Assembly: GCF_017303155.1 (NCBI RefSeq)
Contig: NZ_JAEKJR010000002.1
Span: 1,860,001-1,924,000, forward strand
DNA from: Microbulbifer salipaludis
GTDB taxonomy: Bacteria; Pseudomonadota; Gammaproteobacteria; Pseudomonadales; Cellvibrionaceae
Reading direction: 5' to 3'
Length of the DNA: 64,000 nt
Below the pieces are notes generated by a model, which had not been told where the DNA came from, did no database searches, and saw only the letters and a program-made list of their open reading frames with translations. The position numbers and the translations under genes were made by a program. Shown here piece by piece: positions 48,708 to 57,698 of this stretch (positions are counted from its first letter, which is position 1; each line of letters starts with the position of its first letter).

Positions 48708-49727
48708 TTAGTCGAGTCTCGACAGCACATACTCCGGGTACATCACCAGACGGGGGCGAGCCAGACGCCTGGCATCAAAGATAAACACATAGCGGGTGCC
48801 ATCATCGTCGGCGGGAATTGTCCGACGAAAACGCCAGGAATTGATCTTGTAAGTCTGGCGACCGGCGCTCACTGGCGCCACCAGGCGGTATTGGTTTTGC
48901 CCCAGGAACTCGAACTCGATTGCATCCCCGCCGGAAGGGCGCAAGGTCAAATTGCGGAATGTCTGCTTGCCCTGCTCTCCCTCCTCGAGCTCACCCAGCA
49001 GCTTTTCCAGGCGATCGCGCTCACCGCGAACATAGTCCAGCAGCTCCGGATCGATTTCCGGCTCCACCGTCGCGTCCTGCGGCGCTACTGCGGCTTCTTC
49101 GGGGAGCGCAGGTGCGGAGGGCTGCAGCGCAGCAAGGCTAGGCTCCGGCATTTCCGGCGCGGAGACTGGGGGCGCCAGTGACGCGGACTGTTCCGCCGCT
49201 TTCTGCTGTTCGGCCTCAACCAGCATGGCCTTGACTAACTTGTCCACGAGTACCTTCTGATTGGCAAGACGGGATTCACCAGCGGCGACTCCGTCGCGGG
49301 CCGCCTTCAGGCGCTCCTCAAGCTCGGCGAAGGTCGACTGCACGATCTCGACCCGACGGCTACGGCTATCCACGCCGCGCTCAGCCATCGCGTGGGCGTG
49401 CTTCGCCTTGTGCAGCGCTCGCTCCGTATCGGTGGATGCGGACAGCTTGTGCTCTCGCTCTGCCGCCTTGAGGGCCATCAGGCTTTCTTCGTAATTGGCA
49501 CGAGCCTTTGACAATGACTCCTGAGCACGCTGAAGCTTGTACTCATAAGCGAGCATTTCGTTCTCAACATCTTCCAGTTCTACCAACCGGTTTTCCTGAG
49601 ATTGCTCCATTCGCGCCAATTTATTTTGCTCGATCGTAAGAGATGATGCTGCCTGCACCAATCCGCAATAGCCGAACACCCCCAACACGCCCGCCAAAAA
49701 CAGGGCGCAACCACGGTTTACCGCCAT
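48708..49727 (-). CDS. Exported coiled-coil protein of unknown function
   Basis: A 339-residue predicted periplasmic protein. A Sec signal peptide (about 1-26, ending VQAAS) precedes a long heptad-rich coiled coil (about 30-170, with ENRLVELEDVENEMLAYEYK and RRVEIVQSTFAELEERL). A Pro/Ala-rich linker follows (about 170-215), then a C-terminal domain (about 225-339) with RYVFIFDARRLARPRLVMYP. Function unknown. Start ATG at 49727 is chosen; the longer reading would start with TTG two codons earlier. A 509-nt non-coding region lies upstream. Confidence 0.75.
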   Translation of the reverse strand: MAVNRGCALFLAGVLGVFGYCGLVQAASSLTIEQNKLARMEQSQENRLVELEDVENEMLAYEYKLQRAQESLSKARANYEESLMALKAAEREHKLSASTDTERALHKAKHAHAMAERGVDSRSRRVEIVQSTFAELEERLKAARDGVAAGESRLANQKVLVDKLVKAMLVEAEQQKAAEQSASLAPPVSAPEMPEPSLAALQPSAPALPEEAAVAPQDATVEPEIDPELLDYVRGERDRLEKLLGELEEGEQGKQTFRNLTLRPSGGDAIEFEFLGQNQYRLVAPVSAGRQTYKINSWRFRRTIPADDDGTRYVFIFDARRLARPRLVMYPEYVLSRLD

Positions 49728-50236
49728 AGTCAAAAGTCCGTTGTTTGATTTTTTACTTCAAGAAGTCGCACGAAGCCCACCGATGATCGAACCATACGCT
49801 GGTTATCCCGAGGAACACCGAGGAAACGAAGGCCACATGCCAAGGAAGCCAATGTACCCCAGACGCAAATACTCAGCAATGACCATGCCAACAAGATTGA
49901 TTCACCTCGATGATCCTTCCCACAAAAGAGCACATTCGGCGCCCCGAAAAAGTTCCCCGCGCAATACCAAATTTTTATGACATTTTATTGATCCAGGTGC
50001 TTGATTTTTTTTCTGAGAATCGCATTATGACCTACAGGGAGTTACTCCTGACCCAGTTGGGAAACCGGCCCGGGCGCAAAACACACACATTGCCACTACG
50101 GCAAATATTGATACTGCGACCTCTGGTGATCTGATTTTCCTTCTGAGCAGAAACTCTCTACAGGGCGCCCTACCTTCTTTCAGCAAACCGCACTTTGCGG
50201 CCTGCATGGACCCTTTATAACCGGAGGTATGTGCCC
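49728..50236. other. Non-coding region upstream of the HPF gene
   Basis: 509 nt without a credible gene; several short frames (up to 79 codons) lack ribosome sites and coding bias. A possible sigma-70 promoter lies at 50001-50029 (TTGATT, 17-nt spacer, ATTATG) pointing at the HPF gene, giving a leader of about 200 nt. The region is less GC-rich than its neighbours. Confidence 0.45.
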
Positions 50237-50596
50237 ATGAAATCTGCGCCTTACGATAACATTGTGTTCCGTGATATCGACAAATCTGCCGCTCTGGCGA
50301 ACACGGTCTCCCGGAAGTTACACAAGCTCGAACGTTATTGTGGCGACATCATACGTAGCCGTGTGGTCCTAGAAGCCCCCCACCAACACAAACACAAAGG
50401 GAAGCAATACAAAGCTTCCGTAGAACTCGCCCTGAGCGGAAACCCGGTCACCATTACCAACGAGAGCGATTCCATTCATCGCGCGGTTACCGGTGCCTTC
50501 AATTCAGTAGAACGCTGCCTCAAGGAGCGCGGAGATCGTCGCAAGGCACGTCGGCACCAGATGCCGGTCCTGGACAGCGTCGAGGACACCGAGTAG
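50237..50596 (+). CDS. HPF/RaiA-family ribosome-associated protein
   Basis: A 119-residue protein of the sigma-54-modulation / ribosome hibernation family. Family pattern: YDNIVFRDIDKSAALANTV, ILRSRVVLE-like strand (IIRSRVVLEAPHQH), KASVELAL, DSIHRAVTGAFNSVERCLKE. It probably binds the 30S decoding region and stabilises inactive ribosomes; whether HPF- or YfiA-type cannot be told. Start at 50237 has GGAGG nine nt upstream; the open frame 14 codons longer lacks a site. Ends at a strong terminator shared with gor. Confidence 0.85.
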   Translation: MKSAPYDNIVFRDIDKSAALANTVSRKLHKLERYCGDIIRSRVVLEAPHQHKHKGKQYKASVELALSGNPVTITNESDSIHRAVTGAFNSVERCLKERGDRRKARRHQMPVLDSVEDTE

Positions 50597-50748
50597 AAAT
50601 CGACCAGACCGTTCATAATTTGCAGGATTCCTGTCACTGACGGGTTCAGGAGCACCTCGGGGCACAATCCCTGTGGTGCCCTATATGGGGCAGCGCCCCG
50701 ACCTGAATGAGCCAACTGCCACCGGGCGAGGAGATATTCAGAATACGC

Positions 50749-50785
50749 AAAAGGCGGTGTCGGAATGTCCGACACCGCCTTTTTT
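50749..50785. terminator. Bidirectional terminator between HPF gene and gor
   Basis: AAAAGGCGGTGTCGGA, loop ATG, TCCGACACCGCCTTTT plus further T. A 16-bp perfect stem with tracts on both sides. Confidence 0.93.
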
Positions 50786-50832
50786 AATGACACCTGCTTG
50801 ATGGCGTCTGCCGCGATCCATCGGGGCCCGAG

Positions 50833-52194
50833 TTATTCCGCCACCGGGGTGCGCATGGTGACAAACTCTTCGGCTGCCGTGGGGTGGATACCAATAGTCT
50901 GGTCGAATACGGTTTTGGTGGCACCCGCCTTCATTGCCACGGCAATCCCCTGGATGATCTCTCCCGCATCCGGGCCCACCATGTGCGCGCCAATCACTTT
51001 GTCATTACCCTTGTCGACAATCAGCTTCATCAGGGTACGCTCGTCCCGCCCACTGACGGAATGACGCATGGCGCGGAAATCGGACTTGTAAATCTGCACT
51101 GGAATACCCGCCTGACGCGCCTCCTCTTCGGTCAATCCAACGGTGCCAATGTTCGGCTGGCAGAATACTGCCGTCGGAATATTGTTGTAGTCGATCTCCG
51201 CGGTCTTACCGGTTTGCCAGTGTTTGACCAGCGCCATGGCCTCTGCCAGCGCAACCGGGGTGAGTTCGGGCCCGCCAGTAACGTCACCCAGCGCATAAAT
51301 CGATGTGACACTACTACGGAAGTTATCATCAACACCGATGGTACCGTCTTTGTGTAACACGACCCCCAGCTTCTCCAGGCCGAGCCCATTTGTGTTGGGC
51401 CTGCGCCCGGTGGCATACAGAACGGCATCTACTTCCAGCACGCTCCCGTCCGCGCCATGTACCTTGAGTGAGCCATCCTCCTGCTTTTCAATGGAATTCA
51501 CCACGTGATTGAAGTGCAGGCTTACCTGTTTCTTGCCCATTTCATCGCAGACAAAGCGGCGCACATCGTTATCAAACCCGCGCAAAAAAAGTTCTCGGCG
51601 GTAAGAAAGATGGGTTTCCGCGCCCAACCCGGCAAAAATGCCCGCGAACTCCACCGCGATATAGCCTCCGCCAACCACGAGCACTCGGCGCGGGAACACT
51701 TCCAGCGCAAAAACCTCGTTTGACGTAATCACATGTTCACTGCCCACAAAGTCGGGCACATAAGGCCAACCACCGGTCGCCACCAGTATCCGTTCCGCAC
51801 TGAAGGTGTCGTCGCCCACAGTGACCTGTTGTCGCCCACTCAGGGTGGCTCTGCCATCAATCACCTGGACACCCGCATTACTCAGCAAGTTGCGATAAAT
51901 GCCGTTCAGGCGAGTGACTTCCCGCGCGTTGTTATCGCGCAACGTCGGCCAGGCAAAGGTCGCCCCGGCCTGCCCTTCCCATCCGAACGCCTCTGCATCT
52001 TCAAATGCTTCCCGGTAGCCGCTGGCGTAGACAAAAAGCTTTTTGGGTACACACCCGACATTCACGCAGGTGCCCCCCATATACCGGTCTTCGGCCACGG
52101 CGACACGCATACCAGTAGCAGCTGCCATACGTGCGGCGCGCACGCCACCGGAGCCGGCCCCAATGACAAACAGATCAAAATCAAACTCAGACAA
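50833..52194 (-). CDS. gor: Glutathione-disulfide reductase
   Basis: A 453-residue NADPH-dependent flavoprotein (E. coli 450). FAD site [12 protein letters not shown] (10-21), redox pair Cys43-Cys48 ([13 protein letters not shown]), NADPH region [19 protein letters not shown] (about 172-190) and His437 in GIHPTAAEE from the partner subunit. It keeps glutathione reduced for GloB, the persulfide pathway and peroxide defence. The start is TTG at 52194, supported by AAAGGAG six nt upstream and by the family start; the longer frame adds 18 residues without a site. Confidence 0.95.
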   Translation of the reverse strand: MSEFDFDLFVIGAGSGGVRAARMAAATGMRVAVAEDRYMGGTCVNVGCVPKKLFVYASGYREAFEDAEAFGWEGQAGATFAWPTLRDNNAREVTRLNGIYRNLLSNAGVQVIDGRATLSGRQQVTVGDDTFSAERILVATGGWPYVPDFVGSEHVITSNEVFALEVFPRRVLVVGGGYIAVEFAGIFAGLGAETHLSYRRELFLRGFDNDVRRFVCDEMGKKQVSLHFNHVVNSIEKQEDGSLKVHGADGSVLEVDAVLYATGRRPNTNGLGLEKLGVVLHKDGTIGVDDNFRSSVTSIYALGDVTGGPELTPVALAEAMALVKHWQTGKTAEIDYNNIPTAVFCQPNIGTVGLTEEEARQAGIPVQIYKSDFRAMRHSVSGRDERTLMKLIVDKGNDKVIGAHMVGPDAGEIIQGIAVAMKAGATKTVFDQTIGIHPTAAEEFVTMRTPVAE

Positions 52195-52389
52195 AGCTCT
52201 CTCCTTTCGCCGACAGCAAACGACCATCCACGTTCGCGCCAGACTCATACTGCGCCAAAGCGCTCAAAAAACCTGCACATGGTCTGTTCATAACAGTCAG
52301 AACAGGCCATGCCTACACCTAACGTGCCCAAAATAAAGCGTACTGTTTCCGCAATTCGACCATTACTGACAAATCATACTTAAAAGCCG

Positions 52390-52418
52390 TTGACAGAAGA
52401 TTGGCGTTTCGTTATTCA
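52390..52418 (+). promoter_or_regulatory. Candidate sigma-70 promoter of the small exported protein
   Basis: Perfect -35 TTGACA, 17-nt spacer, -10 TATTCA. Transcription would start near 52425, inside the CRP-like palindrome. Confidence 0.6.
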
Positions 52419-52434
52419 TGTGATGTTTATCACA
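52419..52434. promoter_or_regulatory. CRP/Vfr-type binding site
   Basis: TGTGA-TGTTTA-TCACA matches both CRP half-sites (TGTGA-N6-TCACA) exactly. Centred at the presumed transcription start of the promoter at 52390, where binding would repress rather than activate. It is about 232 nt from the gor start on the other side. Confidence 0.65.
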
Positions 52435-52542
52435 ATAACAAGCCTGATAGCGAAAACAACAACAGGGCATTCAACAATGAAAACCCAGAAAACACCAAAA
52501 CTACGGTTAGTAAAAACAACTTTTCTTCGTAAGGCTTATGGC

Positions 52543-53046
52543 ATGGATGTGTATTTGTCATCGTTTAGAGCGGCGCTGATAACAGGCCTGTTCGCTGTCT
52601 TCGCCACTACCACTGCGACCGCCAAAACCCACCCATCCTATCTCACCGACAGCTACTGCAATTCTCTGGTCGAGCAATTTGTCGACTCCGGTATGCGCAG
52701 TCTGGGCAAGTACGTCAATGAGAACTTCAAGCCTCAGTACAAGGGTGGCATCCGTAATACCATCAACTTTCTGAACCAACGCGCAGAGTGGCTGGGAGAG
52801 TGCGACGCTTATTGGGCAGACACAGCCAGTACTCGTGTGTTTTTTGATGAAAAAAACACCAAGGCGATCTTCGATGCCATGCAGGCACTGGCGAAGGAAC
52901 TGCAAATGGTCAGGGAGGGCGTTGAATACCCGGATGAGACCGGCGCAAACAACCCCCGCCCATTTATCAAGAGCCGGTACGACACCCTCGCCCAGCTGGT
53001 TGATCAGCATCACACCCGCATGCTGATGAAGAAGCAGTTCCAGTGA
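52543..53046 (+). CDS. Small exported protein of unknown function
   Basis: A 167-residue protein if started at 52543. Residues 1-26 form a signal peptide (hydrophobic AALITGLFAVFA then ATA cleavage motif). The mature part has two Cys (in TDSYCNSLVEQF and ECDAYWAD) that could form a disulfide, and is mostly helical. No family was recognised. An alternative start at 52477 would put a basic stretch before the signal sequence and is less likely. No partner genes; under a CRP-like site. Confidence 0.6.
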   Translation: MDVYLSSFRAALITGLFAVFATTTATAKTHPSYLTDSYCNSLVEQFVDSGMRSLGKYVNENFKPQYKGGIRNTINFLNQRAEWLGECDAYWADTASTRVFFDEKNTKAIFDAMQALAKELQMVREGVEYPDETGANNPRPFIKSRYDTLAQLVDQHHTRMLMKKQFQ

Positions 53047-53081
53047 GCACCAGCCCCTGTCACGCTGTCGCCGGGCCGCCG

Positions 53082-54260
53082 TTATTCTGCGCCCGGTGAC
53101 GGCTTCCTTTCGGCTCCCACTGCTTCACGCCCACCGCCAGCCGCACCAGCGGGCCATTGCTGCGGGTCTCGCCCCAGCAGACGCTCCTTGAGACTACCTG
53201 CAATGCGCTTGGTCAGCGCCCCCAAGCGGGGCCGCTGCTTCTCTGAAAAAGGTATCGGGCGACAGCTGTGCACGGCAGCGAGACCAATTCGGGCCATGAA
53301 CAGGCTCGCGCCCATACCCTGTCCCAGTCGCGCGGACACCGTACTCAACATACTGTCCCCCACCAATTCCGGCCACAGCTCGCTCACCGCGTATTCACTG
53401 GCTCCACTGTAGGCCACCAGCGCGAGTATTTTCTTGAACAGGCGCCAGCGCACCACAATTGAAGGGCGCACGCCATAGATCTGCGCCACATCATCAATCA
53501 TGCGCATGGATTGCCGCAAAGCGACAAGCACGTCCAGGGTAGTAAAAGGACTCAGACCGACCAGCGCGCCAGTGGTAGTGGCATGCCGCACAATGCGACG
53601 CAGCGCCTCCTGGTCCAGTGCTTCGAAAAAATTCAGCTCAAGGTGACGCAGCAGCTCGCTGTTGTCGTAATAATCGGGGGTTTCCGCCTGTACCCGCGCT
53701 AACAGCGCCCCCTGGGGCTTGCCCGCAAACAGTGCACGCAGTTGCTGATTCAGGGGCTCTACCGCGTCCGTCGCTCGGCTGTCCCGCACCTCGGCGGCCA
53801 ACTCCTGGGTTTTCTGCAGCTTCCGCAGCGGTTTGCCGGCGCGAAAATACTCCCAGACCGCGCTGGCCATGGTCGCCACCAGCGCGAGAATAATGACACC
53901 CGCCAGCAGCCCCAGGCTCCAGTGCATATCTGACGCCCAATAGAAGAACTGTCGCAGCTCCCAAAATACCGCACCAAAGGCCAGTGCCAGGGCTGCCAGC
54001 AACGCGGGCTTCCACATGCGCAGTCGGAACACGGGCAACCGCAGCTCCGAGAACGAAATTTTGTCTGGCAGAGATTCACCGGTGGTGATGGAGCGCGGCA
54101 GCTCCGCTGGCTCTTCTGCGAGAGATTCCACCCGGGTACTGGCCCGCTCGTGTAACGGCGGTTCCTCCACCTCCAGGTTTTCGATCCGGGTCTGGCGGCG
54201 CGGCTTTGTCGCGCTGTCGCCGTTGGGCGTCTTGTCGAATTGATCGTCAGAAGTAGCCAT
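53082..54260 (-). CDS. ycjF: YcjF-like DUF697 membrane protein
   Basis: A 392-residue inner-membrane protein. A disordered charged N-terminus (about 1-80) precedes two helices (about 84-106 and 115-138). The cytoplasmic DUF697 part follows (about 215-355, with ALVGLSPFTTLDVLVALRQSMRMIDDVAQIYGV split over two lines of the family). Paired with YcjX in E. coli near the psp locus; exact role unknown. Its ATG overlaps the YcjX stop (TAATG), so the two are translationally coupled. The longer upstream frame would run into ycjX and is rejected. Confidence 0.88.
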   Translation of the reverse strand: MATSDDQFDKTPNGDSATKPRRQTRIENLEVEEPPLHERASTRVESLAEEPAELPRSITTGESLPDKISFSELRLPVFRLRMWKPALLAALALAFGAVFWELRQFFYWASDMHWSLGLLAGVIILALVATMASAVWEYFRAGKPLRKLQKTQELAAEVRDSRATDAVEPLNQQLRALFAGKPQGALLARVQAETPDYYDNSELLRHLELNFFEALDQEALRRIVRHATTTGALVGLSPFTTLDVLVALRQSMRMIDDVAQIYGVRPSIVVRWRLFKKILALVAYSGASEYAVSELWPELVGDSMLSTVSARLGQGMGASLFMARIGLAAVHSCRPIPFSEKQRPRLGALTKRIAGSLKERLLGRDPQQWPAGAAGGGREAVGAERKPSPGAE

Positions 54261-55714
54261 TACACCTTGTCTCCCAGCAGCAGGTTCAACAGCGCATCCA
54301 TACGGATATGCGGCAGGTACCCTTCCCGTCCAATGCCCGCAGGCGGGCGCAACTGCGGCGGCAACCCACCCGTGTAATGCTGCCACTCCTGATCCTGCGG
54401 CAGGTGCCCCATGATCTCGGCGTTTTCGAACCCCAGGTAACGACCATCCATGCCGTGCCCAACCAGCATTCGGCGACCATCGCGCACACTTTCATTGGAA
54501 CAGCGCACGGCAGCGATGGCTTCGCAATAAAGTGGCAAGCCGCGATGCCGGGCACCGGAAAATACCTGTTGTAGCTGCTGGCCCAACAGTTGGCGCAAGG
54601 CATCGTGGTCAGCGGCCAGCACTTGATCCACTTTGGTAGCCGCAAAAATCAGCCGGTCGATGCGCGGGCGCCACAATTTGCGCAGCAGCCCACTGCTACC
54701 GTAGCGGAAGGTGTCCGCGATATGCCCGAACGCCTTGCGCATATCCTCCAGTGCCTCCTCGCCGGCAAACAGCGTGCTGATCAGGTCTACCAGCACCAGC
54801 TGGCGATCCAGATGTCGGAAGTGGGTCTCCACAAATGGGGCGACCTTTTTCTCAACGTAGGCGCGATAGCGGGCCTCGAGGACCTTGTACACGCTGTCAT
54901 CCGGGAGTGCCCGCAACTCCTGCTCCGTCTGATGGTGTAACGCGGGCAACGGGAAAAATCCGTATTCATCGTTGTCGAGCAGCGCCCTGCCAGGCTGCAG
55001 ATAGCTGAGTTTTCGCTCACTGCGGCAATCCCGGAGAAACTGCCGGTAGTTTTGCCAGAGACTGTCGAGCCGCCCTGCCTCTATCACCGCTTCTGGCGCG
55101 ATCCCCCGCAACTCCCCCAGCAGCCCCGGGGCCAGGTCCGCGCGCGAGGCGCCGTCCAGCAGGTCCCGCTGGTGGCGACACCAGGTGGCGAAGTCCATCT
55201 GTAACAGTGGCAGGTCCATCAGCCATTCGCCCGGGTAGTCCCGCAACTCCAGAATCAGCTTCTGCCGATAATCACGCCCCAGCCGTCGCCCCCGTAGATG
55301 AACGTGTAACTCAAGGGCAGACAGATCCCGGGTAGACTCGGGCCAGCGCGGGGGATTGGCGGTCAGTGCTTCCAGGCAACGCGGGTATTCAAACAGCGGT
55401 AATCCGGTATCCAGGGCCGGATGCAGTTCCGCGCCGAGCAGGCGCCCGTTCAGTGCCGGGGCGAAACCGGGCAGCTGAGCCTGGTCCGGGTGACTGAGCT
55501 GGTAAATCAGGCTGGTGATGAGGGTAGACTTGCCGGCGCCACTCAGGCCAGTGATGCCGATGCAAATGCGCTTGTCCAGAAGGCGCTCCGCCGCCCAATG
55601 GGATTTATCCCGAGCCTCGTTACGAAATTGCTTCCAATGTCGTCGGAGGCTCCGCAATCGGCCCTCGCTTTTTACCCGCGTATCCTGCTGGCCTTCGTCG
55701 TCAGAAGCGCTCAT
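54260..55714 (-). CDS. ycjX: YcjX-family P-loop GTPase-like protein (DUF463)
   Basis: A 484-residue protein. Walker A GLSGAGKST spans 56-64. Further family blocks are LELRDYPGEWLMDLPLL (about 150-166) and IFAATKVDQVLAADHDAL (about 355-372), with TKVD as the guanine-specificity motif. It forms a unit with YcjF and may be a GTP-driven stress component. Start at 55714 has GGGAG five nt upstream; the open frame 16 codons longer is not favoured. Not known to be psp-regulated here; no sigma-54 site was seen. Confidence 0.9.
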   Translation of the reverse strand: MSASDDEGQQDTRVKSEGRLRSLRRHWKQFRNEARDKSHWAAERLLDKRICIGITGLSGAGKSTLITSLIYQLSHPDQAQLPGFAPALNGRLLGAELHPALDTGLPLFEYPRCLEALTANPPRWPESTRDLSALELHVHLRGRRLGRDYRQKLILELRDYPGEWLMDLPLLQMDFATWCRHQRDLLDGASRADLAPGLLGELRGIAPEAVIEAGRLDSLWQNYRQFLRDCRSERKLSYLQPGRALLDNDEYGFFPLPALHHQTEQELRALPDDSVYKVLEARYRAYVEKKVAPFVETHFRHLDRQLVLVDLISTLFAGEEALEDMRKAFGHIADTFRYGSSGLLRKLWRPRIDRLIFAATKVDQVLAADHDALRQLLGQQLQQVFSGARHRGLPLYCEAIAAVRCSNESVRDGRRMLVGHGMDGRYLGFENAEIMGHLPQDQEWQHYTGGLPPQLRPPAGIGREGYLPHIRMDALLNLLLGDKV

Positions 55715-55837
55715 AGGTTCTCCCTGCACCTGCCAGCGCGCAATGCGTGGCGATCTAAACATTGTGGAGGTCGAAATGACCGTTTCAACCCCTTAAGTCT
55801 ATATCCCATCCGCCGACGGCAACCGTTGCCACCAACG

Positions 55838-55886
55838 AAAAACGCGGATCCCGCTGCCTTGGGAGAACAGCGGGATCCGCGTTTTT
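55838..55886 (-). terminator. Strong terminator of the DUF2807 gene
   Basis: A5-CGCGGATCCCGCTG, 11-nt loop, CAGCGGGATCCGCG-T5. A 19-bp perfect stem, about 35 nt after the DUF2807 stop (minus strand). It also insulates ycjX from upstream transcription. Confidence 0.92.
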
Positions 55887-55920
55887 AAGCGCTTTCGCTA
55901 CGTAAACGTGGGGGCAAGGA

Positions 55921-56709
55921 CTACTCCACCAGCGCAACGTCTCCAGAGCCCATGACGGAGAAGGACTCACTGACAGGACGCTTCAGCACAATGTCACCGG
56001 AGCCCATAATCGAGCCGCCTGCGGTCTTGGCCACCAGGTTGCGTCCCATAAAGTCGCCAGACCCCATGACCGTCACATTCACGTTGGCCACCTTGCCGCC
56101 GACCGCTATATCCCCGGAACCCTTGATCTGGGCGGAAAAGTCCTCGCCCACAAAGTTCTCCACACGGATGTCACCAGAGCCGGTGACACCTGCCGATCCG
56201 TGAACCGCGAGTACGGTGCCCAGTAAGAGATCCCCGGACCCGGTTACGCCGGTAGACAGTGTCTCGGCAGCGACTTTGTTCACCCGAATCAAGCCAGACC
56301 CGGTCACGCGCAGGTCGAGTTTCTCGCTCTCCAGGGTATCCGCGGTCGCGTCACCGGAGCCGGTTACCCGCAGGCTGTCGATCACCGGAAGAGTGACCCG
56401 GTATTCCACGACGGGCTCGCTGCTGACGGTAACGATTCCGAACAGGCTTTTACTTTCCTGCTCCACGGACAGCACCAGAGTGTCGCCCTTCACCTCCGCC
56501 TTGGCGTGTATCAGGTCCGCCTCTTCACCTTCGGCCGTCACCGAGAAGGTATCCCCCTGAACAACCTGCAGGTTAGAGCCGCCTTTCAGGGCAATGGCGG
56601 TAAAGCCATTCAGCGGGAAGGTTCTGCTGCTCTGCTGGGCATGTACGGCGCTCGCCATCAGGGAAAGCGCCACCATCAGTGATACGAATATATTCAATTT
56701 GCGAAACAT
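55921..56709 (-). CDS. Exported DUF2807 (GIN domain) repeat protein
   Basis: A 262-residue secreted or periplasmic protein. A signal peptide (about 1-24, ending VHAQ) precedes a beta-rich domain. Eight near-identical turns of the form (V/I)xGSGD recur every 18-25 residues (VTGSGDATA, VTGSGLIRV, VTGSGDLLL, VTGSGDIRV, IKGSGDIAV, VMGSGDFMG, IMGSGDIVL, VMGSGDVAL). That points to a right-handed beta-helix or solenoid. DUF2807 domains are called auto-transporter adhesin head GIN; function unproven. Start at 56709 follows an AGG about 10 nt upstream. Confidence 0.85.
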   Translation of the reverse strand: MFRKLNIFVSLMVALSLMASAVHAQQSSRTFPLNGFTAIALKGGSNLQVVQGDTFSVTAEGEEADLIHAKAEVKGDTLVLSVEQESKSLFGIVTVSSEPVVEYRVTLPVIDSLRVTGSGDATADTLESEKLDLRVTGSGLIRVNKVAAETLSTGVTGSGDLLLGTVLAVHGSAGVTGSGDIRVENFVGEDFSAQIKGSGDIAVGGKVANVNVTVMGSGDFMGRNLVAKTAGGSIMGSGDIVLKRPVSESFSVMGSGDVALVE

Positions 56710-56809
56710 GAGCCGGTTACCTGTTGTTTGTTCAATACCAGTGGGACTGCACCAGCGGCTACTTTGGATGCATCTGTTGATGCAAATTTTCAGTAGGCCC
56801 CTCGTGCAC

Positions 56810-57229
56810 TCAGTCGGCGCCGGTACGGTAACCGAGATCCGCCAGCGCCGCGCGCAGCTTCGCCGCCTCCGCCGCCAGCGCCTCGGGCTCCGCCGGTTTC
56901 TGCAGTGCAAAGTCCAGGTCGGCAATTTCGTTGATCGGTACCAGGTGATAATGGGTATGCGGCACTTCGATACCGGCCACCATGACCCCGACGCGTTTGG
57001 GCGAATAGACCTTCTTCTGAGCCTTCGCCACCTTGCTCGCCACCGCCAGCAAATGGGCCGTCACATCCTCAGGTACCTCATCCCAGTGATTGATTTCCTC
57101 CACCGGAATCACCAGGCAGTGACCGGGCTTGATGGGGGCGATGGTCATGATCGCCACCGCCACTTCGTCGCGCCAGATAAAGTGTCCCGGCAGATCGCCA
57201 TTGATAATCTGGGTGAAAATACTCGCCAT
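56810..57229 (-). CDS. HIT family hydrolase
   Basis: A 139-residue histidine-triad protein. The HxHxH triad is in VPHTHYHLVP (about 86-95); upstream are IINGDLPGHFIWRDE and PIKPGHCLVIPVEEINHW. HIT enzymes hydrolyse purine nucleoside phosphoramidates such as AMP-lysine. The residues needed are present. Transcribed alone or with the DUF2807 gene (100-nt gap). Confidence 0.9.
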   Translation of the reverse strand: MASIFTQIINGDLPGHFIWRDEVAVAIMTIAPIKPGHCLVIPVEEINHWDEVPEDVTAHLLAVASKVAKAQKKVYSPKRVGVMVAGIEVPHTHYHLVPINEIADLDFALQKPAEPEALAAEAAKLRAALADLGYRTGAD

Positions 57230-57698
57230 AATGCCGTGCCTCAGCTTGGTTTCTGCCGGATCTCGCCCCTGATCACCCCGCGGGATAGCGGACTGCCAGA
57301 GCGGACCCCATCATTGTTGCTATCGAAAACCCGCTAGTCTAACAGCGTGCCTTGGATGCGCGCCAATCATCGCGAGCTTTGTCGACGCCTGCGCGTCACA
57401 CTGACGCGCACTGGGCAAAAAATGCCTCAAAAGCCGGCAACGGAGGCAACTCGCGCCCAAATTCGCACCTGTTTAAACCGTTTCATCACAACCCGTGGAA
57501 GAGTGTGACAATTTTCTGCCGCTTCATTGGCAGCCGTATTTCCATCCCGTAATCTTGCCGCCGATATCGCGACAGGCAGCCACACGCCCTCACCCGGGAT
57601 TCCGTAGCACACGATCACTCCCCGGGTGACTGTTTATAAATGAGGCAATCCAGGCGCCAGCGAAATCGGGCAAACGCTATGTCAATGGGGGATCAGCA
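57230..57698. other. Intergenic region between the HIT gene and the globin-like gene
   Basis: 469 nt without a gene. A perfect 8-bp hairpin GCGCGTCA / TGACGCGC with a 3-nt loop lies at 57391-57409, without a T-run. TATAAA at 57635-57640 could be a -10 of the globin-like gene, but no matching -35 is seen. Confidence 0.45.

Larger units (their letters stand above)
52195..52542. other. Region between gor and the small exported protein
   Basis: 348 nt (with start 52543). It holds the promoter and CRP-like site listed separately and, on the minus strand, the gor ribosome site. Nothing else could be recognised. Confidence 0.5.

Noticed and set aside
49741..49980. 79-codon frame in the gap before the HPF gene
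   Set aside because: No ribosome site, no signal, codon use unlike neighbours; treated as non-coding.
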